Source: DAOTXL01 sp034435455 | Lineage (GTDB): Bacteria > Chloroflexota > Anaerolineae > JAAYZQ01 | Direction of reading: 5' to 3' | Length of the DNA: 64,000 nt | NCBI GenBank assembly: GCA_034435455.1 | Contig: DAOTXL010000137.1 | Location: forward strand, 54,687-118,686 | In this document: positions 48,473 through 56,457 of the stretch, piece by piece | How positions within the stretch are numbered: position 1 is the first letter of the stretch | Layout of the letters: the number at the start of each line of letters is the position of its first letter | The notes under the pieces: model-generated | Database searches by the model: none | What the model saw: only the letters and a program-made list of their open reading frames with translations | Told to the model about the DNA's origin: nothing | Made by a program: the position numbers and the translations under genes

Positions 48473-48675
48473 AATGCGCTTTTTCCACCGGCTGAAGCCT
48501 CCGCTTCGGCAAGCTGTGGGAAGGAGGGTGGAGTCGAGCTTTGGAGCCTGTCTGAGAACCTGTGGGGCAGTCTGGAAAGCCTGCCCGGATACACCCGTTT
48601 TCGGATGGGTTCCTGGTTTTCGCAGGAAACGCACCTTTTTTCATCGGTGAAGCCTCCCCTCCGGCGTCTGTGAAA
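48473..48675. repeat. Two tandem hairpin repeats in a 350-base non-coding gap
   Basis: The gap 48432-48779 has no gene. It holds two related stem-loops, 48473-48530 (CTTTTTCCACCGGCTGAAGC with GCTTCGGC and GTGGGAAGGAGG) and 48617-48675 (CCTTTTTTCATCGGTGAAGC with GTGAAAAAGGAGG), about 145 bases apart. Between them is the CACCCGTTTTCGGAT motif also present at 20060-20075. Confidence 0.6.
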
Positions 48676-48779
48676 AAGGAGGTGATCAGGCCAGGGAACC
48701 CTTGTTCCGGTTGAGGAGGCAGTGTTCCAACGGAAAGTGTCGGCCTGAGCCGATAACACACAAAGAAGGGGAGGAAACC

Positions 48780-50177
48780 ATGTCTACCAGGAGAATGTTG
48801 TTGGTCGTTTGGGTCGCCAGCGCCGTGGTGCTGGCTCTGAGCGCCGGCCCCCAGCCGGCCGCCACAGTCAACGCCCTGTCCCCGGCAGGGACGACCGTTC
48901 CCTATTCCGGGCGTCTAGGCGACGAGGCGGGACAGCCGGTCGTCGACGGAGCGTACGACTTGAGCTTTGCGTTGTACGACACTCCGGAGGGTGGCAGCTT
49001 ACTCTGGTCAGAAACCCAAACCGGAGTGGCGGTGCAGGGCGGCTTTTTTACCTGCCAATTGGGCAGTGTGAACCCCTTACCGGCCGGCGTGCGGGAGGGG
49101 CAGGGGTGGCTGGCGGTCGGCGTGCGCGGGCCGGGGGAAACCGATTTTACGGCGTTGAATCCACGCCAGGCGTGGAGCGCCTCGCCGGCCAGCCCCACCA
49201 ACGGCGGAGCTTGCCCCCACGACCACTTTGGGGAAACCTGGACCGGAACCGGCCTGGCATTGGCCCTGAATAGCAGCTATGCCGACAACGAGACTCTGTA
49301 CGTTACGAACAATGCCACATCTGGTGATGGGATTCGCGTTTACAATTCCGGCACAGGATCCAACGATGCTGCCGTGAAGGGGAGCAACCTCTCCTCCGGA
49401 CTCGGCATACGTGGCTCGAGCACTACCGGCATTGGCGTCAAAGGTACCAGTGGCTGGGTGGGTGTTTGGGGGGAATCCACGGCAGCGGCCAACGGCGTAG
49501 GCGTAGCCGGCCTGGCCAACGCCTCTGGCTGTTCTACCGGCATCGGGGGTTGCTACGGCGTCCAGGGCAGCAGCACCAACGGGTATGGCGTGGAAGGGGT
49601 TACCGACGGCAGCGGCGTGGCCGTACATGCCTATAGCAACGGCAACGGCGTCGCCCTGCGCGTCGAGGGCCAGTATAGCGGCAACCTGATTGAAGCCTAT
49701 CATGGCCCGCTGTTCCTTGATCGCGAGTTCTACGTGAGCAGCACAGGCGAGGTCTACGCCGATGGCCAGTTCCATTCCGGCGGCGCTGACCTGGCCGAGA
49801 TGCTGCCGGCGGCCAAGGGGCTGGAGCCGGGCGACGTGTTGGTGATGGGAACAGACGGCAGGCTGACCCGTTGCACGCAGGCCTATCAGACCAGCGTCGT
49901 CGGCGTATATTCGACCAGGCCCGGTTTTGTGGGCGGCGCTGAAGACGGCGCCGACCTGAGCGGCAAAGTGCCGCTGGCGGTGGTGGGCGTCGCGCCGGTG
50001 AAGGTCACCGCCGAAAATGGTTCCATCCAGCCCGGCGACCTGCTGGTGGCCTCGTCCACCCCTGGCCACGCCATGAAAGCCGGCCCCAATCCGCCCGTCG
50101 GCACGGTCATCGGCAAGGCGCTGGGCGCGCTACAGTCCGGCACCGGTGTCATCCAGATGCTGGTCACTTTGCAGTAG
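48780..50177 (+). CDS. Secreted protein with fiber-like Gly repeats and a G2/IMC-like C-terminal domain
   Basis: A 465-residue protein with a signal peptide (LLVVWVASAVVLALSAG). Residues 40-150 form a beta domain (VPYSGRLGDEAGQPVVDGAY; LSFALYDTPEGGSLLW). Residues 170-310 contain about eight short Gly-Val/Ser-rich repeats of the form GxGVxGxS, as in phage tail-fibre-like and cell-surface proteins. The C-terminus (HSGGADLAEMLPAAKGLEPGDVL; PLAVVGVAPVKV; GDLLVASSTPGHAM) matches the peptidase G2-type autoproteolytic or intramolecular chaperone domain. It is exported; the exact role is unknown. GGGGAGGAAAC gives a strong ribosome site. Confidence 0.75.
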   Translation: MSTRRMLLVVWVASAVVLALSAGPQPAATVNALSPAGTTVPYSGRLGDEAGQPVVDGAYDLSFALYDTPEGGSLLWSETQTGVAVQGGFFTCQLGSVNPLPAGVREGQGWLAVGVRGPGETDFTALNPRQAWSASPASPTNGGACPHDHFGETWTGTGLALALNSSYADNETLYVTNNATSGDGIRVYNSGTGSNDAAVKGSNLSSGLGIRGSSTTGIGVKGTSGWVGVWGESTAAANGVGVAGLANASGCSTGIGGCYGVQGSSTNGYGVEGVTDGSGVAVHAYSNGNGVALRVEGQYSGNLIEAYHGPLFLDREFYVSSTGEVYADGQFHSGGADLAEMLPAAKGLEPGDVLVMGTDGRLTRCTQAYQTSVVGVYSTRPGFVGGAEDGADLSGKVPLAVVGVAPVKVTAENGSIQPGDLLVASSTPGHAMKAGPNPPVGTVIGKALGALQSGTGVIQMLVTLQ

Positions 50178-50188
50178 GAGGGAGGACG

Positions 50189-50455
50189 ATGAAAGCAGGG
50201 GTTGTCATCTTGCTCGTCGCGCTCGCCGGCGCCCTGTTCGTGAGCGGCATCGTTCTGGCCCAGGGCGGCGGCAGCACTCAGCCCGGCGTGACGACCCTCA
50301 GCGGGGGCCACTACCGGCTGGTCAGCCTGGAGGCGCCGACGGGCCTGCTTGCCAGCGGCGGGGGGTACCGCCTGCTGGCGTCCCTCCCTGCGGGGCCTGT
50401 CGGCAGCGGCTGCTGCTGCACCTACCTGCCCTGCGTGTTGCGCACCTTCCCGTAG
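50189..50455 (+). CDS. Small secreted Cys-rich protein
   Basis: An 88-residue protein with a signal peptide (VVILLVALAGALFVSGIVLAQ, residues 5-25), a short mature part with SGGHYRLVS and SGGGYRLLA repeats, and the C-terminus GCCCTYLPCVLRTFP. Secreted proteins of Chloroflexota often end in Tyr-Leu-Pro-Leu-Val-type motifs, so the tail may be a processing or attachment signal (inference). It is co-oriented with the fiber-like protein 12 bases before it. No known family is recognised. Confidence 0.65.
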   Translation: MKAGVVILLVALAGALFVSGIVLAQGGGSTQPGVTTLSGGHYRLVSLEAPTGLLASGGGYRLLASLPAGPVGSGCCCTYLPCVLRTFP

Positions 50456-50463
50456 GAGGTCAA

Positions 50464-50489
50464 GGACGCATATCAGATTCTATGCGTCC
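50464..50489. terminator. Hairpin after the secreted-protein genes
   Basis: GGACGCATA (50464-50472) and TATGCGTCC (50481-50489) form a 9-bp perfect stem with an 8-base loop. Confidence 0.5.
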
Positions 50490-50517
50490 TCCGCTACGGC
50501 GGGTAGAATGACGTACG

Positions 50518-50550
50518 GACCTCCCGCAGGTTGAGAACCTGCGGGAGGTC
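50518..50550. terminator. Long hairpin upstream of the Clp1-like gene
   Basis: GACCTCCCGCAGGTT (50518-50532) and AACCTGCGGGAGGTC (50536-50550) form a 15-bp perfect stem with a 3-base loop, followed by TGGTTTG. It ends five bases before the next -35 box. Confidence 0.7.
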
Positions 50551-50554
50551 TGGT

Positions 50555-50583
50555 TTGCCGTTGCTGCCCGATTGTGCTATACT
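50555..50583 (+). promoter_or_regulatory. Promoter of the Clp1-like gene, leaderless type
   Basis: TTGCCG (50555-50560), 17-base spacer, TATACT (50578-50583). The GTG at 50590 follows six bases after the -10, with no ribosome site. Confidence 0.65.
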
Positions 50584-50589
50584 ATCCCC

Positions 50590-51456
50590 GTGGCCGATCT
50601 GATGGTTCCCGCCCAATGGAGTTGCCTCGACGTGGAGGATTGGCGCGGTGTTGTGATGGTGATCGGCGCTTCCGATACGGGCAAGTCCACGTTGGCCCGC
50701 TACCTGTTTCAGGAGCTATGTCGTCATGGCCGCCGCGCCGCCTACCTGGACGGCGACGTGGGCCAGAGCACGTTGGGGGTGCCGACCACCATGACCGTGG
50801 CGCTGACCTCGGCGCCGGGCGACGATCGCTTTCCACCTCATGGCCCGCGGGCAACCTATTTCGTCGGAGCCACCACGCCGCGCGGGCACATGCTACCCAC
50901 GGTGATCGGCTGCTATCGTCTCCGGCAAAAGGCGCTGGCCCTGGGCGCCGAGGCGATCGTGGTGGACACCACCGGCCTGGTGGACCCCGCGGAAGGAGGC
51001 AAGGCGCTCAAACAGTGGAAGGTTGAGCTGTTGGCCCCCTCGGTGGTGATCGGCCTGCAGCGGCGGCACGAGCTGGAGCCGATCCTGTGGCCGCTGCGCC
51101 GCGAGGGGCGGCTGCGCTGTATTGAGCTTTCTGTCTCGCCCCACGCTGTGGAACGGCCCCGCGAGGTGCGCATCGCCCGGCGACGGGAGCGGCTGGTCGC
51201 CTACTTTGAGGCGGCCCGGCCCCAACTGCTGGAGTTCAGGCGGCTGGCGGCCTACGACCTGGAGCGGCTGGCCGTGGGTGCCCTCCTGGCGTTCCAGGAT
51301 GCCGAGGGCCTGGTCCTGAGCCTGGGTGCGGTCGAGGAAACCGACCGGCTGGGCGGCACAGCCATAGTGCGTACGCCGTTGCCGGGCCTGGAGGGGGTGT
51401 GCAGTGTGCGCTTTGGTGCGGCCCGCTGGGACCTGGTCAACCGACGGGAATTGTGA
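50590..51456 (+). CDS. Clp1/Grc3-like P-loop polynucleotide kinase family protein
   Basis: A 288-residue protein with a Clp1-type P-loop (MVIGASDTGKSTLARYL), the lid-adjacent YLDGDVGQSTLGVPTTM, and IVVDTTGLVDPAEGG as the Walker B region. In eukaryotes and archaea Clp1/Grc3 phosphorylate 5'-OH RNA ends; bacterial members are mostly uncharacterised. The start is taken as GTG 50590 because the TATACT -10 overlaps the more upstream TTG. The next gene (MEMO family) begins immediately after its stop. Confidence 0.78.
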   Translation: MADLMVPAQWSCLDVEDWRGVVMVIGASDTGKSTLARYLFQELCRHGRRAAYLDGDVGQSTLGVPTTMTVALTSAPGDDRFPPHGPRATYFVGATTPRGHMLPTVIGCYRLRQKALALGAEAIVVDTTGLVDPAEGGKALKQWKVELLAPSVVIGLQRRHELEPILWPLRREGRLRCIELSVSPHAVERPREVRIARRRERLVAYFEAARPQLLEFRRLAAYDLERLAVGALLAFQDAEGLVLSLGAVEETDRLGGTAIVRTPLPGLEGVCSVRFGAARWDLVNRREL

Positions 51457-52674
51457 ATGAAGCCAAAATTGCGAGAGGTTGAAGCCCATCCCATCCGCTA
51501 TCAGGGCCAGCCGATGATCCTGCTGCGCGACCCGCTGCGCCTAAGCGATGCCCAGATCGCCGTCCCCCGGCCCCTGGCTCCGCTGCTGGGGCTGATGGAC
51601 GGCAGCCGCGACGAATCAGAGTTGGAGGCGGCGCTGCTGCTCCGCGCCGGGGTGCGGCTGGCCCCTGGCCTGCTGTCCAAACTGCTGGCCGACCTGGACG
51701 CGGCCTGCCTGCTGGACAATGAGCGTTTTGCCGAGGCCAAAGCGGCCGCGTTGCGGGCCTACCGCGAAGCGCCCTTTCGCCCCCTGGCCTCCCTGGATGG
51801 TTCTGGAGCGGCTGACGACCCCGACCGGGTGGCCGCTCATTTGCAAGGCTATCTGGACGCCCTGCCGCCGGCGGAGCAGCCGGCAGACGACCGGCCGATC
51901 CGGGGCCTGATCAGCCCCCACATTGATTACCAGCGCGGCGGGCCGGTGTATGCCCAGGTGTGGCGGGCGGCGGCCCAGGCGGCCTGCCAGGCCGAGCTGG
52001 TCATCATCCTGGGCACCGATCACCAGGGCGACGACGGCACGCTGACCCTCACCGGCCGGTCGTATGCCACGCCGTGGGGGGTATTGCCCACCGATGATGA
52101 GGCGGTGGCCGCCCTGGCAGAGGCGTTGGGCCGGGAAGCGGCCTTTGCCGGAGAACTGAACCACCGCAGTGAACACTCGGTCGAACTGGCCGCCGTATGG
52201 CTCCACTTTATCCGTGGCCGTCGGCCGGTGTCGCTGCTGCCGATCTTGTGCGGAAGCTTCGGCGGCTTTATAGCCGGTACGGGCGATCCGGCTACCCATC
52301 CACCCTTTGTTGCTGCCCTGGAGGTGCTGCGGAGGGTGATGGCCGCCCGCCGGACGTTGGTGGTCGCCGCCGCCGACCTGGCTCACGTTGGGCCGGCCTT
52401 TGGCGACCCCAGAGGGTTGGATTTTATCGCCAGGGCCCAACTGCACAACGCCGACGAACGGTTGCTGGCGGCGGTCTATGCCGGGGATGCGACCGCCTTT
52501 TTCGAGCAGTTAAAGGCCGAGGGTGACCGGCGGCATGTATGTGGCCTGCCGCCCATCTATCTGACATTGCGGCTGTTGGACGGGGCGCAGGGGGAGCCGG
52601 CCGGCTACGCCCAGTGCCCGGCCGATCCGCAGGGGCTATCGTGGGTGACGATTGCCGGAGTAATTCTACGGTGA
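51457..52674 (+). CDS. MEMO-family protein (AmmeMemoRadiSam system protein B type)
   Basis: A 405-residue protein. Residues 1-130 are an N-terminal helical extension that resembles a PqqD-like small domain (LLGLMDGSRDESELEAALL). Residues 145-405 are the MEMO domain: GLISPHIDYQRGG, VIILGTDHQGDDG, LNHRSEHSVELAAVWLHF and AAADLAHVGPAFGDP carry the His/Asp metal-site residues. In many bacteria this protein accompanies a radical SAM enzyme and an AMMECR1 protein; neither is here. The function is unknown. It starts directly at the stop of the Clp1-like gene. Confidence 0.82.
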   Translation: MKPKLREVEAHPIRYQGQPMILLRDPLRLSDAQIAVPRPLAPLLGLMDGSRDESELEAALLLRAGVRLAPGLLSKLLADLDAACLLDNERFAEAKAAALRAYREAPFRPLASLDGSGAADDPDRVAAHLQGYLDALPPAEQPADDRPIRGLISPHIDYQRGGPVYAQVWRAAAQAACQAELVIILGTDHQGDDGTLTLTGRSYATPWGVLPTDDEAVAALAEALGREAAFAGELNHRSEHSVELAAVWLHFIRGRRPVSLLPILCGSFGGFIAGTGDPATHPPFVAALEVLRRVMAARRTLVVAAADLAHVGPAFGDPRGLDFIARAQLHNADERLLAAVYAGDATAFFEQLKAEGDRRHVCGLPPIYLTLRLLDGAQGEPAGYAQCPADPQGLSWVTIAGVILR

Positions 52675-52680
52675 GGGGAA

Positions 52681-52720
52681 CTGTTCAGGTGCCAGGCACT
52701 TTCTACAAGTGCCTGGCACC
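52681..52720. repeat. Second copy of the GGTGCCAGGCACTT palindromic element
   Basis: CTGTTCAGGTGCCAGGCACT then a short loop and AAGTGCCTGGCACC (arms 52688-52701 and 52707-52720). It shares the left flank CTGTTCA with the copy at 19249-19363 but lacks an 8-base stretch of the loop and the long direct repeats. Confidence 0.75.
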
Positions 52721-52762
52721 TTTGGCGAGTCGGTCTGAATAGTAGCGGGGAAAGGAGCAAAT

Positions 52763-54697
52763 ATGACCTGCCTACCCATTGTGCACATGACCCTGTACAA
52801 ACATGGCATCGGCTTTTTCGAGCGCCGGGCCCGGCTCAGCGGCGAGGAGGTGGCCCTCTCCTTCCGCGTGGAAGAGATGAACGACATCCTCAAGAGCCTG
52901 ACGGCCATTGACCGGGGTGGCGGACAGGTGTTGGGCGTGGACTATGCCACCCCCCAGAGCCGGGAGGAGCGGCTGGCCGGCTGTTCGGTGCGCCTGGGCG
53001 ACGACCGCAGCCTGCGCGACCTCCTGATCGGCCTGCGTGGGCGACGGGTGCGGTTGCTGCTCGACCAGGAGGAGACGGCCAGCGGCACCTTGCTGGGGTT
53101 GGACGAAGTGCCGGAGCGGCAGCCGCTGAGCACGGCGCTGGTCTCGTTGTTGCTGGAGGAGACGGCGCAGGTGCAGGTGGTGAACCTGGGGCGGGTGCAG
53201 GGGGTCGAAATCCTGGACGAGCGAGGGGTGGGTGACCTGCGCTTCTTCCTGCAGACGGCCCTCACCCAGGAGGACTATCGTCAGGTGACGATCCGCCTGA
53301 CGCCCGGCGAGCACGACCTCTCGGTCAGCTACATCGCCCCGGCGCCAACCTGGCGGGTCAGCTACCGCCTGGTGGCCGAACCGGAGACGGACGATGGGCC
53401 GCGGGCCCTGCTGCAGGGGTGGGGCATTTTCGATAACCGGCTGGAGGAAGACCTGAAGGATATCTCCCTGTCGTTGGTGGCGGGCATGCCCATCAGTTTT
53501 GTCTACGACCTGTACACCCCTTTCATGCCCAGGCGCCCGGTCGTGGAAGAAGAAGCCCGCGTCGCTGCGGCACCGGTCCAGTTTGCCGAGGCGACGTTGG
53601 GCGCGGAACCGGAAGCGGCTCCTGCCCCGATGGAGATGGCTGCGATGAGGATGGCCGCGCCGATGGCTCCGCCGCTGCCGCCTGCCATTGACCGCCGGGC
53701 GTTGGCCCAGGCTACGGCGGTGACAACTACCGGGGAATCGCTGGGGGAGCTGTTCCAGTACCTCATCGGCACGCCGGTGACGGTCGGGCGTGGCCAGTCG
53801 GCCATGGTGCCCATCCTCTCGGCGGACCTGAGCTATCGCAAGGATCTGCTCTACAACGGCAGCAAGATGCCGACCCATCCGGTGGCCACCCTGCGCCTCA
53901 AAAACGAGACCGGCCTGACCCTGGAACGCGGCCCGGTGGCCGTCATCGAGCGGGGCGAGTATGTGGGTGAGGCGGTGCTGTCCTTCACCGCCGCCGGCGG
54001 CGAGGTGGTGGTGCCCTATGCGGTGGAATTGGGCATCAGGGTGCGTGAGGAGAGCGGTTCCAGCCGCGAGGTCCACCGCCTGTGGATCAAAGGGGCCTAC
54101 CTGCACTTCGAGGAGTGGGAGGTCCGCTGGCGGGAGTATCAGCTCACCAACCGTACCGGCAAGGCGGTGACCGTGTTGGTCGAGCATCCCCGCACAGCCC
54201 AGTACGACCTGTGGGACACGCCGGAGCCGACAGAACGCACCGAGGAGCAGTACCGTTTCGCGGCCAGGGTCCCGGCGCGGGGCGAGTCGGGGCTACGGGT
54301 ACAGGAGCGCCGCCTGGTCAGCCGTTATGAGGATCTGCAGAGGCAATCGTACGATCTCTTGCAACGCTATCTGCAGCGGGGGTTGTTGGATCGGAAGGCC
54401 TGTGACCGCGCGGCCAGGCTGCTGCGGTTGTGGGAAGAGGTCAAGAATGCTGAGGGGCAATTGGGGAAACTGGATCAGGAGCGGCAAAAGATCTACAAGG
54501 CCCAGCAACAGATCCAGGGGAATATGGGGGCGCTATCCACGACGGGCAAAGAGGGAACCTTGCGGGCCCAGTATGTGGATCAGTTGCAGGCCAGCGAAGA
54601 GAGGCTGAAGGAGGTAGATCGGCAGGAGGCGGGTCTGAAGGCCGGGCTCGAGCGGCTGAAAGCGGAGATCGAGGCGGAGTTGAAGGCCCTCGAATAG
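52763..54697 (+). CDS. DUF4139-type protein with C-terminal coiled coil
   Basis: A 644-residue protein. It starts with a beta-rich part (LYKHGIGFFERRARLSGEEV), has YIAPAPTWRVSYRLVAEPE near residue 190 and a Pro/Ala/Met-rich linker (residues 285-315), then a second beta domain (MPTHPVATLRLKNETGLTLE), typical of DUF4139/mucoidy-inhibitor-A-like proteins. The last 110 residues are heptad-rich coiled coil (RQSYDLLQRYLQRGLLD; LGKLDQERQKIYKAQQQ; LKAGLERLKAEIEAELK). There is no signal peptide, so it is probably cytoplasmic. Function is unknown. Confidence 0.7.
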   Translation: MTCLPIVHMTLYKHGIGFFERRARLSGEEVALSFRVEEMNDILKSLTAIDRGGGQVLGVDYATPQSREERLAGCSVRLGDDRSLRDLLIGLRGRRVRLLLDQEETASGTLLGLDEVPERQPLSTALVSLLLEETAQVQVVNLGRVQGVEILDERGVGDLRFFLQTALTQEDYRQVTIRLTPGEHDLSVSYIAPAPTWRVSYRLVAEPETDDGPRALLQGWGIFDNRLEEDLKDISLSLVAGMPISFVYDLYTPFMPRRPVVEEEARVAAAPVQFAEATLGAEPEAAPAPMEMAAMRMAAPMAPPLPPAIDRRALAQATAVTTTGESLGELFQYLIGTPVTVGRGQSAMVPILSADLSYRKDLLYNGSKMPTHPVATLRLKNETGLTLERGPVAVIERGEYVGEAVLSFTAAGGEVVVPYAVELGIRVREESGSSREVHRLWIKGAYLHFEEWEVRWREYQLTNRTGKAVTVLVEHPRTAQYDLWDTPEPTERTEEQYRFAARVPARGESGLRVQERRLVSRYEDLQRQSYDLLQRYLQRGLLDRKACDRAARLLRLWEEVKNAEGQLGKLDQERQKIYKAQQQIQGNMGALSTTGKEGTLRAQYVDQLQASEERLKEVDRQEAGLKAGLERLKAEIEAELKALE

Positions 54698-54720
54698 GCA
54701 GGGGCCGGGTAGTATCGGCT

Positions 54721-55257
54721 TTACCGGGCTGCCTCGGCGAGCATATCCAGCAATGCCTGGCGTTTTTCGGCGTACTGGGGCTCGTCGAACAGCGGGGTGC
54801 AGGCCTTTACTTCGGCCTCGCCAACCGTGATCTGGCCGGCAAAGGCAAAGCAGGAGGGCTGGCCGCACCGCTTGCAGTTGGTCTGGGGCAACAGCCTGTA
54901 AACCTCCATGGCCACCAGGCGCTTGCGGGTCGTGTGGAGCGGCGTCAGGTTGTCACGGTCCATCCAGATGCGGTTGATGGCGGCGATGATCTTTTCCATC
55001 TGGATGGCAGCCGTGTCGCGGTCCGGCAGGTTGCTGATGGTGATCTCGTGGGGTTTCAAGGCCACGGCATGGCCTTCGAAGCGGAGGGTGATTTGCCGGG
55101 CGGCCGGGCTATAGATGGCCTCTTTCCACTGGGCGTTGAGGTAGGGGAACACCTCGCTGATCTCCTCCTCAAAGCGGGCTGTGGCGTTCCAATACTCGGC
55201 GCCGGGCTCGCAGGCCGGGGCCTCCAGATGCATCTCATAATCTTTGGCAATAAACAT
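54721..55257 (-). CDS. [4Fe-4S]-domain protein (CoFeSP/RnfB-type four-Cys motif)
   Basis: A 178-residue protein from ATG 55257 with GAGGAG upstream. The N-terminal 110 residues form a beta domain of unknown type. Residues 130-165 carry C-x2-C-x4-C-x16-C (CKRCGQPSCFAFAGQ and VKAC), the motif of the Fe4S4 domain (PF04060) found in the corrinoid Fe-S protein large subunit and RnfB. It may be an electron carrier linked to corrinoid reactivation or ferredoxin metabolism, in line with the RACo-like gene, but it is alone here. Confidence 0.75.
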   Translation of the reverse strand: MFIAKDYEMHLEAPACEPGAEYWNATARFEEEISEVFPYLNAQWKEAIYSPAARQITLRFEGHAVALKPHEITISNLPDRDTAAIQMEKIIAAINRIWMDRDNLTPLHTTRKRLVAMEVYRLLPQTNCKRCGQPSCFAFAGQITVGEAEVKACTPLFDEPQYAEKRQALLDMLAEAAR

Positions 55258-55299
55258 CGCTCCTCCCCAGGTCCCCGATGCGTCGGCCGGGGCAGGGGT

Positions 55300-55328
55300 A
55301 GTATACCATGCTCTGCCGCAAAGGTCAA
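55300..55328 (-). promoter_or_regulatory. Promoter of the [4Fe-4S] protein gene
   Basis: Minus strand TTGACC (55323-55328), 17-base spacer, TATACT (55300-55305). Confidence 0.75.
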
Positions 55329-55345
55329 ACCGGCGGGATGGGCTG

Positions 55346-55366
55346 CTGTTCAAGTGCCAGGCACTT
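55346..55366. repeat. Half copy of the palindromic element
   Basis: CTGTTCAAGTGCCAGGCACTT, sharing the left flank and arm with the copies at 19286 and 52688; the right arm is absent. AAGTGCCAGGCACTT is palindromic by itself. Confidence 0.65.
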
Positions 55367-55402
55367 TCGCTTCCAGATGGGAGATACCCTGGCCCGGCCA
55401 AT

Positions 55403-55430
55403 TTGACAAAAGTCAGAAAATGACTATAAT
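55403..55430 (+). promoter_or_regulatory. Promoter of the PrsW-like gene
   Basis: TTGACA (55403-55408), 16-base spacer, TATAAT (55425-55430). Confidence 0.8.
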
Positions 55431-55481
55431 TATATTTTATTGGTGCTGGCTGGGAGAAAATCAAGAAAGGGAGGGTGATTC

Positions 55482-56432
55482 ATGGACCAATTGTTCTGTT
55501 GCGTCTGCCACGCCCCGGTGGGCGACGACGCGCCACGCCTGGGTGGGCGGGCCTATTGTGCGCAACACTATGCCAGGGCATCCAGGGAACGGCGCAGCGT
55601 GTGGCGGTCGGGGGTGGCGCAGATCGTGGCCGTCGTTTTGTTTGCCGTGTTGGTCGCGCTGATCTTGGGTACGATCAAGCCGGCATGGGAGGGTCCGGCG
55701 CTGGTGTTGAGCGGTGCCGTGTTGGCGTTGGTGCCGGCGGCGTTGTGGCTGGCCTTCTTTTATGCCCAGGACCGACTGGAGCCGGAGCCCAAGCCTTTCG
55801 TCATCGGGGTCTTTGTCCTGGGGGCGCTACTGGCCAATGCCATCGGCATTCCGCTGGTGCGCGACCTGTTCCGGGTGCAGGACTGGCTGGGCCGCAGCCT
55901 GCTCACCAACCTCTTGGGTTCGATCCTGGTTGTCGGCTTTGTCCAGGAGTTTCTCAAATATGCGGCGGTGCGCTACAGCGTCTATCTGCTGCCCGAATTC
56001 GACGAGCGGATGGATGGCATCCTCTACGGCACGGCGGCCGGGCTGGGCTTTGCCACGATGCTGAACATCAACTATGTGGTCGAAAGCGGCGGCGTGGACC
56101 TGGGGGTGGGCGTCATCCGCATCGTGGTGACGGCCCTGGCCCAGGCCAGTTTTGCCGGTATCACCGGTTATTTCCTGGGCCGCGCCAGGTTCGAGGAGGA
56201 GCCGGTGTGGTGGCTGCCCCTGGGGGTGACGGTGGCGGCGGTGCTCAACGGCCTGTTCACCGTGATCCTGGGCGGCGTGACCCGCGTTGGATCGGTGTTG
56301 GCCGGAAAGACGGCCAATCCGTGGTATGGGCTGGTGCTGGCCACTGTGGTCGCCGGCCTGATCTTTGGGCTGCTCATTGCCCTCATCCGCCGCGCCATCC
56401 GCCTGACCGTGACCGGTCAGCAGGGGGCCTGA
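55482..56432 (+). CDS. PrsW-family membrane protein lacking protease catalytic residues
   Basis: A 316-residue membrane protein. An N-terminal zinc ribbon (C6-x2-C9 and C26-x2-H29) precedes about eight helices of the PrsW fold. In active PrsW metalloproteases the metal and catalytic sites are EExxK, GFAxxEN, a His before Phe-x-Gly and a further His. Here the aligned residues are Q155-E156-x2-K159, L194 for the Glu, Q221 for the His and N for the last His (VLNGLF). It is therefore probably a non-catalytic member that binds partners. It starts a plus-strand group with a signal-anchored protein and a secreted protease. Confidence 0.78.
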   Translation: MDQLFCCVCHAPVGDDAPRLGGRAYCAQHYARASRERRSVWRSGVAQIVAVVLFAVLVALILGTIKPAWEGPALVLSGAVLALVPAALWLAFFYAQDRLEPEPKPFVIGVFVLGALLANAIGIPLVRDLFRVQDWLGRSLLTNLLGSILVVGFVQEFLKYAAVRYSVYLLPEFDERMDGILYGTAAGLGFATMLNINYVVESGGVDLGVGVIRIVVTALAQASFAGITGYFLGRARFEEEPVWWLPLGVTVAAVLNGLFTVILGGVTRVGSVLAGKTANPWYGLVLATVVAGLIFGLLIALIRRAIRLTVTGQQGA

Positions 56433-56457
56433 GGGTGGAGAAAAGGAGAAGGATCTG

